The notes below the pieces were generated by a model. The model searched no databases. It was not told the DNA's origin and worked only from the letters and a program-made list of their open reading frames with translations. Source: Nageia nagi (taxonomy: Eukaryota; Pinophyta). From it: DNA of 64,000 nt. The position numbers were made by a program, and so were the translations under genes. The DNA is taken from NCBI GenBank assembly GCA_050084985.1, contig JBITNC010000001.1:2914001-2978000 (forward strand), read 5' to 3'. Shown here piece by piece: positions 1 through 10,990 of this stretch (positions are counted from its first letter, which is position 1; each line of letters starts with the position of its first letter).

Positions 1-186
1 AATGGCTGAGGTTGTCAGAACGCAAACTCTCCCTGATTTTGGTTGAATTAAAGCATACATTACAGGTGGGGATCCAAACTAAAAGAACGAATGCCCATAT
101 CTCTAAAGTGTATTATAAGCCCAAATGTATTGTACTACATATTCTCATGTTCATTTATAAATTGTTATAGGCATGACCATAATTAC
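1..186. other. unassigned flank
   Basis: I see no gene, terminal repeat or recognisable domain here. It lies directly left of the putative LTR that starts at 187 and is probably the insertion host of that element. Confidence 0.4.
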
Positions 187-593
187 TGTTAGGATTAAGG
201 TCTCATTACTTTGTTATGGCTTTGAACACCTAACACTAATAAACATTATTTCATGCATAAATATTTATATGACGACCTTTAATATATTTTTATTAGTCAA
301 TACTTTATTTGTGAACCATAAAGTATTAGGGTTTGGATATTAATACTACCTGCTATTAATACTCATCACCTGCAAGTACAAGAATCTAATTTTGACTCAT
401 CATTTTTGAATAAATGAAAGTACTTTTGACTTATCATTTTTGAGAAATCTTACTTGACCATAATATCCAATAAAGACAGTATCTGTTGCCACCTCATTAA
501 AAGAAAATAGAGAATAAATCTCTTTGTAGCCTTTCAAACCTCAATGTTCTGTTCAAGTGTTTGGTTCTTGTTTTTGCTACATTGTGTTTTCCA
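187..593 (+). repeat. putative 5' LTR of copia element 1
   Basis: The segment starts TGTTAGG and ends TTTTCCA (TG...CA borders). It is followed three bases later by TGGTATCAGA, the usual plant copia primer-binding site for initiator Met tRNA. No matching 3' LTR was found downstream, so the borders rest on the TG/CA ends and the PBS alone. Confidence 0.5.
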
Positions 594-596
594 ATT

Positions 597-608
597 TGGT
601 ATCAGATT
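597..608 (+). other. primer-binding site of copia element 1
   Basis: TGGTATCAGA matches the complement of the 3' end of initiator Met tRNA, as in most plant Ty1/copia elements. It places the end of the 5' LTR at 593. The roughly 600 bases between it and the gag remnant are AT-rich leader in which I see no further feature. Confidence 0.6.
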
Positions 609-1209
609 TTTTATCCATCACCACCTTCAATTATGTGGAGCTGCTGCTTCTTTCGTGGACTTGAAATTTTAATTGGTTGTTGTACCAGTATATTGAGTTC
701 AGAAAGAACTTTCCACATCCTCTTCTGCATCAAGATTTTGATCTTGTTCCCTGAACTACCCAAAATTTCTCTTCATTGCTGAAGAGATATTTCAGATTGA
801 AACTCACTACACTAGATCCGGTTTAGAAAGACCTTTCTCGCACATTTTTGGAAAGTGATTTGTACTCTTGGATTGTGAGATATGCCAATTTGAAGTTTCT
901 TGGTGGATTAGAAAAATAAGTTTACCCTCAAACTTTTAAATTAGTGTCCATTATTATAAATTAGTAGATTTTTTAAATTTTATTTTAAAACTTCATAATT
1001 TTCAAAGCTTTAAACCATGAAAAATCTAAAAGACGCACTTTTTCAAATTAATACAGTAACTTGATCATACAAAATTAATTTTCAACAATTTTACAATCTT
1101 GGGGAAGTTCTTTCCAAGCACTATGCAACTGGGCAGATTAGGACCTTTGATTTTGCACTTTTTATTTTTGCTTATTCAAGTTCTTTGTGAATTTTTCCAT
1201 TATGAACCA

Positions 1210-3260
1210 CCTTCCTATCATATCCAACAAGATGGATGGAACCAACAATGATCGAAGGCCCAACAAAATGTGGAGTAAATGCTTGCCTCGACAACTATGA
1301 CAAATACATCAAGCAAAATATCTCTAATCCCAATGAACAAGAGGCTAAAGAAATGAAGAGAGTTGTTGTAAGTCGCAAGGTAAACACAGATCATGACTTG
1401 AGATACCTTATTGAAGATGTGAAAAATCCTAGAGCCATGTAGACTACTTTGTAGAACACCTTTAACAAGACTCGAGCTGATGAGACAGCATTTGTACGGA
1501 AACAGCTCATGGACCTTAGACCTGATTGTGGTGGCATCTTCCCATACTTAAACAAGATTAAAGTATGGAGGATAAAGGTCAAGGCTTGCAAAGAAGCAGA
1601 CTTAGAAGATGAAGAGCTGTACTTCATATCATTGATCATCTTCCTAGTACCTTGGAGGATTAAACACAAGTTCTTGAGGAATGAAAAGCTTCATGGAATC
1701 GCTCTTCCTAAAACATTGAAGGAAGTTCAAACTACATTACTCTCTAAATAAGTAGATATGAAGGTTCATGGCTTGGAAGAGTCCTCTGTGGGCCAAGCAC
1801 ATATTTCGAAAACAGATGGTTTCAAACGTAAAAAGGATCCCAAAGAAAAAGGAAAGGATAAGTTCAAAAGTAAGCACAAGGACACTAAAGCACCATCATC
1901 AAGCAATGAGAAACCCAAGCAAGAGAAAAAGAATGAGGAAGAGGACAAGAGGAACCAAGAATGTGAAAACTGCAAAATGAAGAACCATGACTCTTTGTGA
2001 TGTTGGAAAAGGATTCAAGACACAAGTGAAGAGACTTAGAGAAGGCAAGTCACAAAGTAAGACAGGTTTTGTGCATGCCAAATGTTTTGCTACTTAAGCT
2101 TATCATGATTCTTCATCTACCACTTGACTATTGGATTTGAGTGCTTCATATCATATGGCCAAAGGCAAGGTAGTCTTTAATACTCTTGATTTAGGGGTCC
2201 CTTCTAATGAGACCATGAGAGTAGCCAATGATAAAAATGTTCCTATTTAAGGAAACGTAGATGTAAAGTCTCTGCATGCCAAGGATGTATATTTTGTTCC
2301 AAATATCGGTGTTAAGCTTGTATTTATTTATAGACTTGCCAAGAATAAGTTGAAGCATTTCTTCGGTAAATATCAGGTGCTCATCATGAAGAAGACTAAC
2401 GATGAAGCTATTCCTGAAAAAGGAGTGATGGATGACAAAAATTGTCGTTTTCAATTCAATGGCTTCATCAATGATGATCCATAGAAGGCTTTGATCATTT
2501 CGTTTTTTGTGTTCAAAGAAGATGGTTGAAAGCCCTTCCATCAACACACAACCCCCTAGAGGTGTTTGTGAAGGATGTGAACTTGGCAAGCAACATAGAG
2601 TCTTTTGAGAAAGGAAAGGCAAATCATGCATGGAACCTATTGAAGCTCGAACAATCAAACTTATGTAGACACATGGCCACCCCTTCACTTGGTGTTGCTA
2701 AATATATTCTCACCTTATTGATGATTATTCAGTGAAGGTTTGGGTATATCTCTTAAAAAGTGATATTTTTGAATATTTAATAAAGTTCAAAGTATTAGTG
2801 GAGAATCAAAATGGGCAGACCAGACTTCGCAAACAGATAATGGTGGAGTATATAAAAAATGCATTCAAGACTTTTTGTAGAAACATGGGATTAATCATCA
2901 ATGTACTATTCCCTATAGTCTGAAGTAAAATTGCATAGTGGAGCAAAAAGAATAGAATGCTCATTGAGATGACTAGATGTATGCTTTATGCATAGAAAAT
3001 GGAGCTTAAATTTTGAAAGCAAGCCTTTATATGTGCTCGTTCCATTATTGATGGATCCCCCACAAGAGCTCTCAAAGACGTCACCCCTGAAGAAAGATGG
3101 AGTGGAAGAAAGCCTAATGTTGCAAACTTCAAGATCTTTAGTAGTGATGCTTAGGTCCATATCCCCAAGGTGAAGAGAACCAAGTTGAAGCCCAAAAGTA
3201 TGAAGTGCACCTTTGCAAGCTATGCAATAGAGAATAGAAGTGCACCTTTGCAAGCTATGC
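1210..3260 (+). pseudogene. Ty1/copia element 1, gag-protease-integrase remnant
   Basis: This is a broken copia polyprotein. Gag-like sequence runs from about 1236, with a Lys/Glu-rich stretch near 1820-1960 and a CCHC knuckle (CENC...H...C) at 1961-2004 that contains an internal stop. A protease-like stretch (LLDLSASYHM, replacing the usual DSGAS) lies near 2126-2162. The GAG-pre-integrase motif CEGCELGKQHR follows at about 2563-2595. Integrase core pieces follow: LIDDYSVKVWVYLL, then ENQNGQ, then an IIDGSPTRALKDVTPEE-like stretch and the linker to about 3240. Reverse transcriptase and RNase H are absent, and sequence after about 3260 is unrelated, so the element is 3'-truncated. There are several stops and frame changes. 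The family call is secure; the exact ends are not. Confidence 0.82.
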
Positions 3261-4509
3261 CCAAGAGAGGACGATAAAAGACCATTACAATTCTAGTAGG
3301 CAATAGAGAAGTCACCAACCTCAATTGCGACCTCTACGATTTCGTCTCTCAAGCTAGATACCCAAAACAATATAAACGAAATCACAACAAAACCCTAATT
3401 TAATCAAGCAATACTACACCATTGCATCCTAGTGTTGACAATGCTCACGGTCCCTTGCACAAACTAGAGAGAAAAATGCATAAGATATAGCTTAGGTGGT
3501 CCTTTATTGATAATAGCATGTAACATAACACTACATAGATCATAACATCCTAAGGGTCATATGACAACACCTAAGGTTAGTATATCATGGTCCATGAAAT
3601 GACCACCCCAAAGGGGAGGTGTCATGAATGAAATGTTGCAATCATGGATTACTCATTTGTTTTATTTTCTAGCAGCTACAACCAGAGTACAAGATTTTTG
3701 AAGCTCCTCCACTTAAAGTCTTGTGAGAACATCCAAATAGATCTTGTTGAGGAAAGAGAATAACTTCCTTTCAACTTTAAGTGCCTACACACACTCTTCG
3801 GTTGACCTAATCCTAGTGAACAAGGTGTTGTCTAAGATTACCCAAGCCTTGTCCAAGGAGATGTCTTTCAAGTCAAGGGTTTGGTGTAAGGAGTGGTTGA
3901 CCTACATGGTATCAACAAGCTTGGGTAAGCCACAAATTCGAAGGTTGAGAGCTTTGGAAAATTGTATCCCATCTTCACCGAATTTAACCTTGATCACCAT
4001 TTCAATGGTTAAAAGGTCCTTGCTTCCCTTTTACCACTTGAACCCATGATTTGTGTTGGTGTTTAATTTTTTGAAATTGCCTCATGAAGTTGCTTGAGAT
4101 GAAAAGCGTCCATAGGAGAAACTTAAGATTTTTCTTGATATTTTTCAAACACAATGACACTAGCTTGACAATCAACAATAATGTTATCTTTCTCCAATAA
4201 TTGTTGTTTAAAAAGGGATAGCATCTCCAAAGTCTATTGTAATGAAGCTTAGATGTCTTGATGGAACGAATTTTTGGCCCTTACGCAAAGGGAAAAGAAA
4301 CTCTTGCAAATCTCCTACATAACAAGAGTTTCCATGGCAAGGTCAGGCAAATAGATAGTTGGAAGTAAGCACATGGTCGCAATGTACAAACAAGCAAGTG
4401 AAGGAACTTGAGCATGTGGCACATGCATAGGCATGGGCGTGAGCATACAGAGTTACGAATGCAAGAGCTGCAAGTGCACAAACACATGGAGGAGATGCAA
4501 TGCATGGCA
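3261..4509. other. unassigned sequence, host of copia element 2
   Basis: No convincing gene was found. On the minus strand a G-rich run next to TGGTCATTTC (around 3600-3615) resembles a polypurine tract and LTR start, and AATAAAGGACC follows it. A matching partner was not found. The stretch is probably old LTR-retrotransposon DNA that continues after the copia 2 insertion at 14426. Confidence 0.35.
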
Positions 4510-4939
4510 TGTTAGGAGATGAAGTCAATATCCAGATCTATGGTGTTCTTCTATAGTTGCTATTTTTAGCATATTTTTATTAATAGAGTGTTGTTTTATA
4601 GCGCAGCTATTATTAATTGAGGTTGTTATTAGTAACACCTATTTTTAGAGCATTGTTTTATAGCTCAGTTATTATTAGTTGGCGCTATTTTTAGTAACAA
4701 CTATTATTAGAGAGTTGAGAGTTGTTTACAAAGCAACAATGGAATCTTTCTATTCTTTTTATAAAAGAGGATAGACCACTTGTCTTTGTATACGATGAAA
4801 GTTGTCAAGTAATAAAGACTGAAGTTGTCATTTGCCCTATGGTTTTTCCTTGCACATTGCAAGGTTTTCCACATTAAATCTTTGTTTTTATGAGTTATTT
4901 TTCTACTGTTTGTTACAATGTGCATGTTGATTTCTAACA
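4510..4939 (+). repeat. 5' LTR of copia element 2
   Basis: Starts TGTTAGGAGATGAAGTCAAT and ends TTTCTAACA. It aligns over its full length with 13995-14425 with scattered substitutions. It contains internal short repeats of the type TATTATTAGTTGAGG...TTAGTAACACC. Confidence 0.93.
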
Positions 4940-4941
4940 GT

Positions 4942-4953
4942 TGCTATCAGAGT
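4942..4953 (+). other. primer-binding site of copia element 2
   Basis: TGCTATCAGAGT is a one- or two-base variant of the initiator Met tRNA complement TGGTATCAGAGC. It lies two bases after the LTR end, where a copia PBS is expected. Confidence 0.75.
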
Positions 4954-4989
4954 TAGGTTATCTTGAAACTCGTTTAGGGTTTTGTGCAA

Positions 4990-5718
4990 ATGGGAGTTGT
5001 AACAATGTTAGGAGGTGTAACCAAGTTTGAGATTGAGAAGTTTGATGGCAATAACTTTACCCTATGGAAGATGTAGGTAGAGGATTTGTTGGTTTAGAAT
5101 GATCAAGCCCTAGCTTTAAAAGGGGCTAGGAGTAAGCCCAACAGCATGACAAATGAGGAGTGGAAAAAGCTAGACAGAAATGCATTTTCCACAATTAGCC
5201 TCTACCTAGCACACTTTATCTTGTTTAGTGTTGCTGAATAGAAGACCATAAAAACCCTTTGTGAGAAGATTGTGAAGTTGTATGAGACTAAAACAACTAG
5301 GAACTTCTTGAAGAAACAACTCTATAGTCTGAAGATGGAGAGCTCAATTGTAGTAAATCATCTAAATGAGTTTAATACTCTTACTAGTAAACTAGTCTAT
5401 CAATGTGAAGATAGATGATGAAGACAGAGCTATCACTCTGCGTTGTTCCCTTCCAAACAACTAGGATTACTTGTTTATAATTCTAAACATTGATGATGTA
5501 GTAGCCACTTTGTTGGGAGAAGAGTTGAGGCAGAAATTGTCTCTAGAACCCTCTACCAATGAAGCCCTAGCTATGAGAGGAAGATCACAGTTGAGATATG
5601 AATCAAAAGGACAAAAGAAGAAAGGGAATAGTTGGCACTGTGGTAAGCCAAGACACTTGAAAAATGATTGTTGGCTTTTGAAGAGGGAACAAAATGACAT
5701 AAAACAAAATCAGCCATA
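4990..5718 (+). pseudogene. copia element 2 gag
   Basis: Gag of a plant copia element, beginning at the ATG at 4990. The typical N-terminal block KFEIEKFDGNNFTLWKM is present, followed by the UBN2-like region to about 5420. After a frameshift it resumes at about 5471 and reaches a zinc knuckle at about 5633-5675. The first cysteine of the CCHC is replaced by serine (SWHCGKPRHLKNDC), so zinc binding would be impaired. Stops at former Trp and Gln codons, plus the frameshift, show that it is dead. Confidence 0.85.
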
Positions 5719-5755
5719 AGTTGAGGCTAGTACAGTAGAAGAGACCATAACATGT

Positions 5756-7064
5756 GTGGCTTTATGTACCAGTATCAGCAAATCTTTTTTAAACAGATGG
5801 GTATTGGACTCAAGTGCATCTTTCCACGAGTCTCCATGTAGAAACCGGTTTGTTAAATATCAGCCATATGATGGAGGTGTGATTTACTTGGGTGATGATT
5901 ATCCTTGTGCAATTGTGAGAAGAGGAGACATAAGGATCAAGCTGGACAATCGTAGAGAAAGGATGTTGTGTGATGTTCAACATGTGACTGACTTGAAGAA
6001 GAATTTGTTTTCCATCAAGATGATGGATAAGCTTGGGTATCTTACTGCTTTTGGAAACAATTCTTCCAGAATTACCAAAGGATCCTTAGTGTTAGCAAAA
6101 GAAGAATCTTATGGGACTCAATACCATTTGTGTGGTGATACAATAACAAACCATGCAGCAGCAGCAAACTCTGGTAGTGCTCAAGATGCATTGATGTTAT
6201 GGCATAAGCGCCTTGGGCATATGAGTGAAAAAAGATTGAAAATCTTGCATACTCATGGTATGTTTGTTGAGATTAAGTCTTGCAATTTAGACCTCTATGA
6301 GCATTGTATTTTTCGTAAACGAAAGAGGTTTACTGCAAGCATTGGTAAAAGTTTTGGTTTTCTACAATTAATACATTTTGATATATGTGGACCTATCTCC
6401 ACTCTGTCCATAGGTGGTTACAAGTATTTTTTGACATTTACAGATGATTACTCTAGAAGAGTATGGGTTTATTTTATTATAAGGAAGTCAAATGATTTTG
6501 GGGAAATTCAAAGAATTTAAGGCAAGAGTAAAGAAAATCTTAGACAAGCATGTTATATGTCTAAGGTTAGATAATGGGGGTTTATATTGTTCAAATGATT
6601 TTGATCAGTTTTGTACACAGTATGAAATTAAACACTAGAAGACAACTTCATATACTCCACAGCAAAATGGAGTGGCTGAGCTAATGAACCGCACAATCAT
6701 GGAACGTGCAAGGAGCATGATTACTTAGCTCATCTAAGTTGGAGAAAAGGTTTTAGGCATAGGCTATTAATCAGTTGTTTACCTTATAAATAGGTCACCC
6801 ATAGCTGCATTGGATGGACAGATTCCAAAAGAGGTTTGGTGTTATAAGCCAATTGATTATTCTAATTTATGTACTTTTGGATTTAATGCATATGCCCATG
6901 TACCTAAAGAAACGAGGTCCGAAGTTAACCCTAAATCAAAGAAATATGTTTTTATCGACTATGGAGATACAATGAAGTGGTATAAATTGTGGGAACCTAC
7001 GACCCAAAAGATAATGTTTAGTCAGGTTGTTATTGTTAATGAAAAATCCATGCAAAGGAAATAG
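5756..7064 (+). pseudogene. copia element 2 protease and integrase
   Basis: Open from 5756 to about 6520, then continuing in another frame. The protease motif reads WVLDSSASFHES, with the glycine of D-S/T-G replaced by serine. GAG-pre-integrase LWHKRLGHMSEKRL lies near 6199-6240, with a CEHC-like pair after it whose first Cys is Tyr. Integrase follows: HFDICGP, FTDDYSRRVWVYF, then after a frameshift near 6510 LRLDNGGLY and QQNGVAELMNR, so the D, D and E positions can all be recognised. The C-terminal linker (KEVWCYKPIDYSNL...) ends just before the MITE at 7076. Confidence 0.88.
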
Positions 7065-7075
7065 GAACTACAAAC

Positions 7076-7502
7076 CATAGAATAAAAAAACACCGTTTAA
7101 ACGCAAAAAAACGCCGTTTTTTTCGTTTTTTGAAAAAATCCACTTTTTCCCTCGAAAAACGTAAAAACATCGTTTAAACGCCATTTAAACAGGCAAAAAA
7201 TGTTGATCGTAGGTTGAAAACGTGGCCGTTTTTACTGTTTTTTTCCGTATTTTCCATTAAAAAGTCCAAAAAATGTAAAAGGAGAATATACCCCTTGTCG
7301 TTTTTTGGCCTTTTTTTGTTTTTTGGCAATTTTTTATCGCGAATTTTCCCCTTTTTTAGCATTTTTTGTCCGTTTTTCCCGTATTTACGAATTTTAAAAC
7401 TCACGAATTTTGTCGTATTCAACATATTTTGACCATTTATTGGCCATTTTTACATCTTTAGCCTGGAGCCATATTTTCAAAAAACCGTTTTTTAATTCTA
7501 TG
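7076..7502. mobile_element. hAT-like MITE 1
   Basis: A 427-bp insertion flanked by an exact 8-bp duplication, CTACAAAC at 7068-7075 and at 7503-7510. Eight-base duplications are the hallmark of hAT elements. The ends are inverted: CATAGAATAAAAAAAC on the left and, read on the opposite strand, CATAGAATTAAAAAAC on the right. The interior is homopolymer-rich (runs of T and A, GTTTAAACG motifs) and has no coding capacity. It interrupts the copia 2 integrase-RT spacer, so it is younger than copia 2. Its style resembles the flanks of the hAT relic at 19.4-25.9 kb. Confidence 0.88.
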
Positions 7503-7780
7503 CTACAAACACCTAAAATTATGCATGTCGAAGTTGATATGAATGTTAAAAAATGTGAAGATATGCATGTTGATCAACATGTAGAACAGCAAGTTCAAAA
7601 GCCTCAACAACCACAACAAGAAGAGCCACAACCAACAAATTATTGGGTTAGAAGATCTACACATTCACAAAAGCATACGATGAGGTATTCTCTTGATTTA
7701 AAGTGTTCTTTTGCTTTGTTAATTAATATTGGTGAGCCTAGCTCATTTCAAGAAGCTAAAGAATCTAAGAATGCAAAACA
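7503..7780 (+). pseudogene. copia element 2 linker before reverse transcriptase
   Basis: This piece continues the copia 2 polyprotein after the MITE. It has a Gln/Pro-rich stretch (QQVQKPQQPQQEEPQ), then NYWVRRSTHSQK and SFQEAKESKNAK, the usual run-up to the RT domain. It is cut at 7780 by the minus-strand copia, and the same frame resumes at 12447 as WRKAMDEEMEAL. Confidence 0.85.
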
Positions 7781-8167
7781 TGAAACAATTTGAACACACA
7801 ATAATCTAATTCATTAAGCAAATTCGAAGTACAATATATAGAACCTCCATGAGTAACTAAAACTGAGCTCATGGAGGTTACATGGAGTACCAAAAATGAA
7901 TGCTACGGACTTTTACACAAATCCACTCAAATCCGACTAAAAATAGCTAAATGGGAGTTACAATCATGATCTAGGACATTCTCCCATCATCCCTATGAAG
8001 TAAGAGAGCTTGAGTCAAAGTGCAACTAAGAAAAAATTGAAGCAAATATCATAAATGCCATAACTGACAAAACGCGTAGGGTTGCTGAAACGCGACAGTG
8101 TTTCCATAGACAATGAAACGCATCGACGTTTCATTCTAGCGAGAATGAAAAACTTAAGTCTCCAACA
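7781..8167 (-). repeat. 3' LTR of copia element 3
   Basis: On the plus strand it reads TGAAACAATTTG...CTCCAACA; the element runs on the minus strand, so its LTR starts TGTTGGAGACTTAAG. It is 387 bp, against 426 bp for the partner at 12021-12446. The difference is mainly about 36 bp in the partner near 12330-12385. Confidence 0.93.
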
Positions 8168-8180
8168 TACTCCCCCTTGA
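8168..8180 (-). other. polypurine tract of copia element 3
   Basis: Minus-strand TCAAGGGGGAGTA directly abuts the 3' LTR. This is the standard plus-strand primer site of plant copia elements and confirms the orientation. Confidence 0.85.
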
Positions 8181-8214
8181 AGGTGAAAAGACTGACCAAG
8201 AAGTCTCTCAACTT

Positions 8215-8727
8215 CACAAATTAATGTGTACCAACACCTTGGTGAACAGGTCAACCAGATTGTCCTCACTCTTGCAATAATACAATTCCACAACTTTCTT
8301 CTCAACCATATCCTGGATGAAGTGGTATTTCATATCAAAATGTTTGGATCTGGAGTGATGCACAGGATTCTTTGCCAACTGTATGCCACTTTGGTTATCA
8401 CAGAACAAGGTGGTTGAACCAATTTGTCTCTCCTATCTCCTCAAGAACTTTCCGCATCCACAAGGCTTGTGCACTAGCACCAATGATGGCAATGTATTCA
8501 GCTTCAATGGAGGATAAGGCAACTATGGTTTGCTTTCTGGAAGACCATGTAACAAGATTTGTACCAAGGCTAAAACAATTGTTGGAAGTAGACGTTCTAT
8601 CATCAATACTGTTACCCTAATCACTATCACTATATCCAACAAGTTTTACATCTTTGTTTTTGAGGTAATGGATGTCAAAATCTTGTATGCCTTTGACATA
8701 TCTCATAATTCTCTTGGCTGCGTTTAG
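8215..8727 (-). pseudogene. copia element 3 RNase H, C-terminal part
   Basis: Minus-strand RNase H pieces: LFCDNQSGIQLAKNPVHHSR, then KHFDMKYHFIQDMVEKK and the DLFTK tail. The first part (VKLVGYSDSD) ends at a stop near 8617, and a frameshift separates the halves near 8420-8610. The family's SDSD...GD start and the H-rich tail are recognisable, but the enzyme is split. Confidence 0.85.
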
Positions 8728-9260
8728 GTGAATATCTGAAGGAGCACTCATGTATCCAGACACAAGTGAAACAGCATGACAAATATCAAGCCTTGAATTT
8801 ATCAAGAACATCAAGCTCCCAACCATGCTTCTATAAGTGTGCACATCAACTTCAGCATCCCTATCATCTTTAGTTAAGTGTTCTCCATGAGCAATAGGAG
8901 TGACAACAGTTGTACAATCATCCATGCCAAACTTATGCAACAAATCATTAGCATACTTGGTTTGAGAAAAAAAAAAATTGACTATCATCTTGATATACCT
9001 CCAAACCAAGAAAATAGTGCATAAGACCAAGATCCTTCATTTTAAATTCTTGCATCATGGAGTTCTTGAAAGCATCATTCATTCTAGAATTGCTACCCAT
9101 GTAAATAAGATCATCAACATAAAGGCAAATCAGCAAAATATCAATACCATCATGCTTGTAGTAGAGAGTTGATTCACTTTTGCTTCTTGTGAACCCATAA
9201 TTCTGGAAATACCCATCTATCCTTAAGTACCAAGCCCTTGGGGCTTGCTTGAGGCCATCA
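8617..9260 (-). pseudogene. copia element 3 reverse transcriptase, C-terminal half only
   Basis: The minus-strand sequence passes from a linker (SFALMASVDLEPSCYENA) straight into GLKQAPRAWYLRIDGYFQNY. The N-terminal part of RT, which normally carries the first catalytic Asp, is therefore missing. What remains includes CLYVDDLIYMGS with the YVDD catalytic pair, KMKDLGLMHYFLGLEV, a frameshift at an A/T run near 8970, then TYRSMVGSLMFLINSRLDI and the connection to RNase H. An internal deletion at about 9255 explains the short internal region of this element. Confidence 0.88.
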
Positions 9261-10738
9261 TTATTACATGCATTTTCATAACAAGAAGGCTCTAAATCAA
9301 CACTAGCCATCAATGCAAAACTAACCAATTCACCCTTGGGTTCACCATCCAACTCATCACTATACAAATGGAGATTTTCAAGCCTCTTAATTACTTGATC
9401 TACTTCTTTTGCTTGTCCTTTAGTTACTCTCTTTGAAAAAGTCTGAACTAACATTTGAGAAGGAGGATGATTTGCAAGTGTTCTATTACGTTTTGCTTTA
9501 CCATTCTTGCTTGGAGAACCATCACCATCACTTGGAACATCTTTGGGCTACACTTGTACGGGCTTTTGTGGACTGTGTGATGCTTTCGGCTGCTCATTTT
9601 GTTGGATGGGCTGAACAGTAGATTGTACATTACAAGAGCTTTCATCAAAGGATCCATCTTCAACAAGTTGTTTTTGATGACTCCATGCTCTCCCTTCATC
9701 AAAGATAACATCTCTTGAAACAACAACTTTGTGAGCTTTAGGATTGTACAATCTATATGCTTTGCTGGCTGCACAATAACCAATAAATATACAAGGCTCA
9801 CTCTTTGGATCTAATTCTTGTCTATGCTCTCTTGGAACATGCACATAACCCAAGCAACCAAACACTCTAAAATGATTTACATTTGGCCTTTTATCATACC
9901 ATGCCTCAAAAGGTGTTATGCCATCCAAACTAGAGGTTGGACTCCTATTTAAAATATACACAGCTGTCCTAATAGCTTCAGCCCAATAAATATTGCATAG
10001 ACCTTTAGTTTGGAGCATGCTTCTTGCCATATTAGCCAAAGTTCTGTTCTTACTTTAAGCCACACCATTTTGTTGTGGAGTGTAGGCAGCAATGAGTTAC
10101 CTTCTCACTCCACAATCTTAACAATATTGCAAAAATTCATTACTACAAAACTCCCCCCCCCCCCCCTCTATTTGTTCTCAAGCATTTCAACTAATAGCCA
10201 TTTTGTTTTTCCACATTGTTATTAAACTCCTTAAAGTATGTAAAAGCTTCATCCTTTGTTTTAAGAAAGTAAATCCAACACATTCTTGAGTAAACATCAA
10301 TGAAAGTAACGAAATAGAAGTTTTTAGCAATACTTGGAGTTTGCATTGGCCCACATATATATCAATATGCACCAATTGGAGGGGGTAGGAGGCTCTCCAT
10401 GCTTGCCCTTTTGGGAAGCTTGATCTTGAATGCTTGCCCATAGCACAACCTGCACACACTTTTTTATGTTCTTGAACCTTTGGCAACCCATATACCATCT
10501 CTTTGGAGACCAAGCTTCTTAAACTTGCAAAATTTAGATGCCCATATCTCAAATGCCAAAGCCAACTTTTATCATCAATAGCAAAATTAGAGCTTTGCTC
10601 ACTAAATCTAAGAGGACATAATCTATTCCTTGTCATGGGAATAGTGGTGACATGTTTATGCCCTTTGTTCTTATCAAAAATCATACATTTTCTATCCTCA
10701 AACACAAGTTTGTAATTCTTTTCCATTATTTGGCCCAC
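9261..10738 (-). pseudogene. copia element 3 integrase and GAG-pre-integrase
   Basis: On the minus strand from 10738: SWLWHLRYGHLNFASL (GAG-pre-integrase), CAGCAMGKHSRSSF, LQLVHIDI (first integrase Asp region), then a frameshift into FIDVYSRMCWIYF and TNRGGEFCSNEF near 10300-10130. After that come QQNGVA and a clean stretch from 10039 (MARSMLQTKGLCNIYWAEAI, LNRSPTSSLDGITPFEAW) through FGCLGYVHVPREHR to the linker at 9548. A run of 14 C at 10153-10166 lies in the integrase between the second Asp and the Glu region. Confidence 0.9.
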
Positions 10739-10990
10739 TCAACAAATTATGCTTCAACTTTGGAATGTAATACACATCATTAATCATTTTGTTACGTTCA
10801 TTTGTAGACATCTCCATAGCTCTTGTGCCTTCAATTTGAATAGCTTTGTCATCTCAAAGTGTGATCTTGGACTTGTAGGAGTCATCCATGGCACAAAACA
10901 AATCTCCCTTGCCGGTCATATGGTTGGATCAACTTGTGTCAAGGATCCATGTCTCATCTAGCTTTTGGGTCGAATGGGCATAAGACAAGA
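10739..10990 (-). pseudogene. copia element 3 protease
   Basis: The minus-strand frame reads KLDETWILDTS-stop-SNHMTGKGDLF, then a second stop and DVYYIPKLKHNLLSG. In related elements the active-site loop is DTGCSNHM. Here Gly has become Ser and the next Cys codon (TGT) has become TGA, so the catalytic loop itself is destroyed. Confidence 0.82.

Noticed and set aside
561-782. 73-residue plus-strand frame
   Set aside because: It spans the LTR end and PBS of copia element 1, so it is not a gene.
4281-4528. Cys-rich minus-strand frames next to copia 2
   Set aside because: Repetitive GCACATG-type sequence gives Cys/His/Ala-rich translations in two frames; no domain and no conserved start.
7174-7432. 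Overlapping open frames on both strands inside MITE 1
   Set aside because: The sequence is homopolymer-rich, frames are mirror images, and the terminal repeats and 8-bp duplication explain it as a non-coding element.
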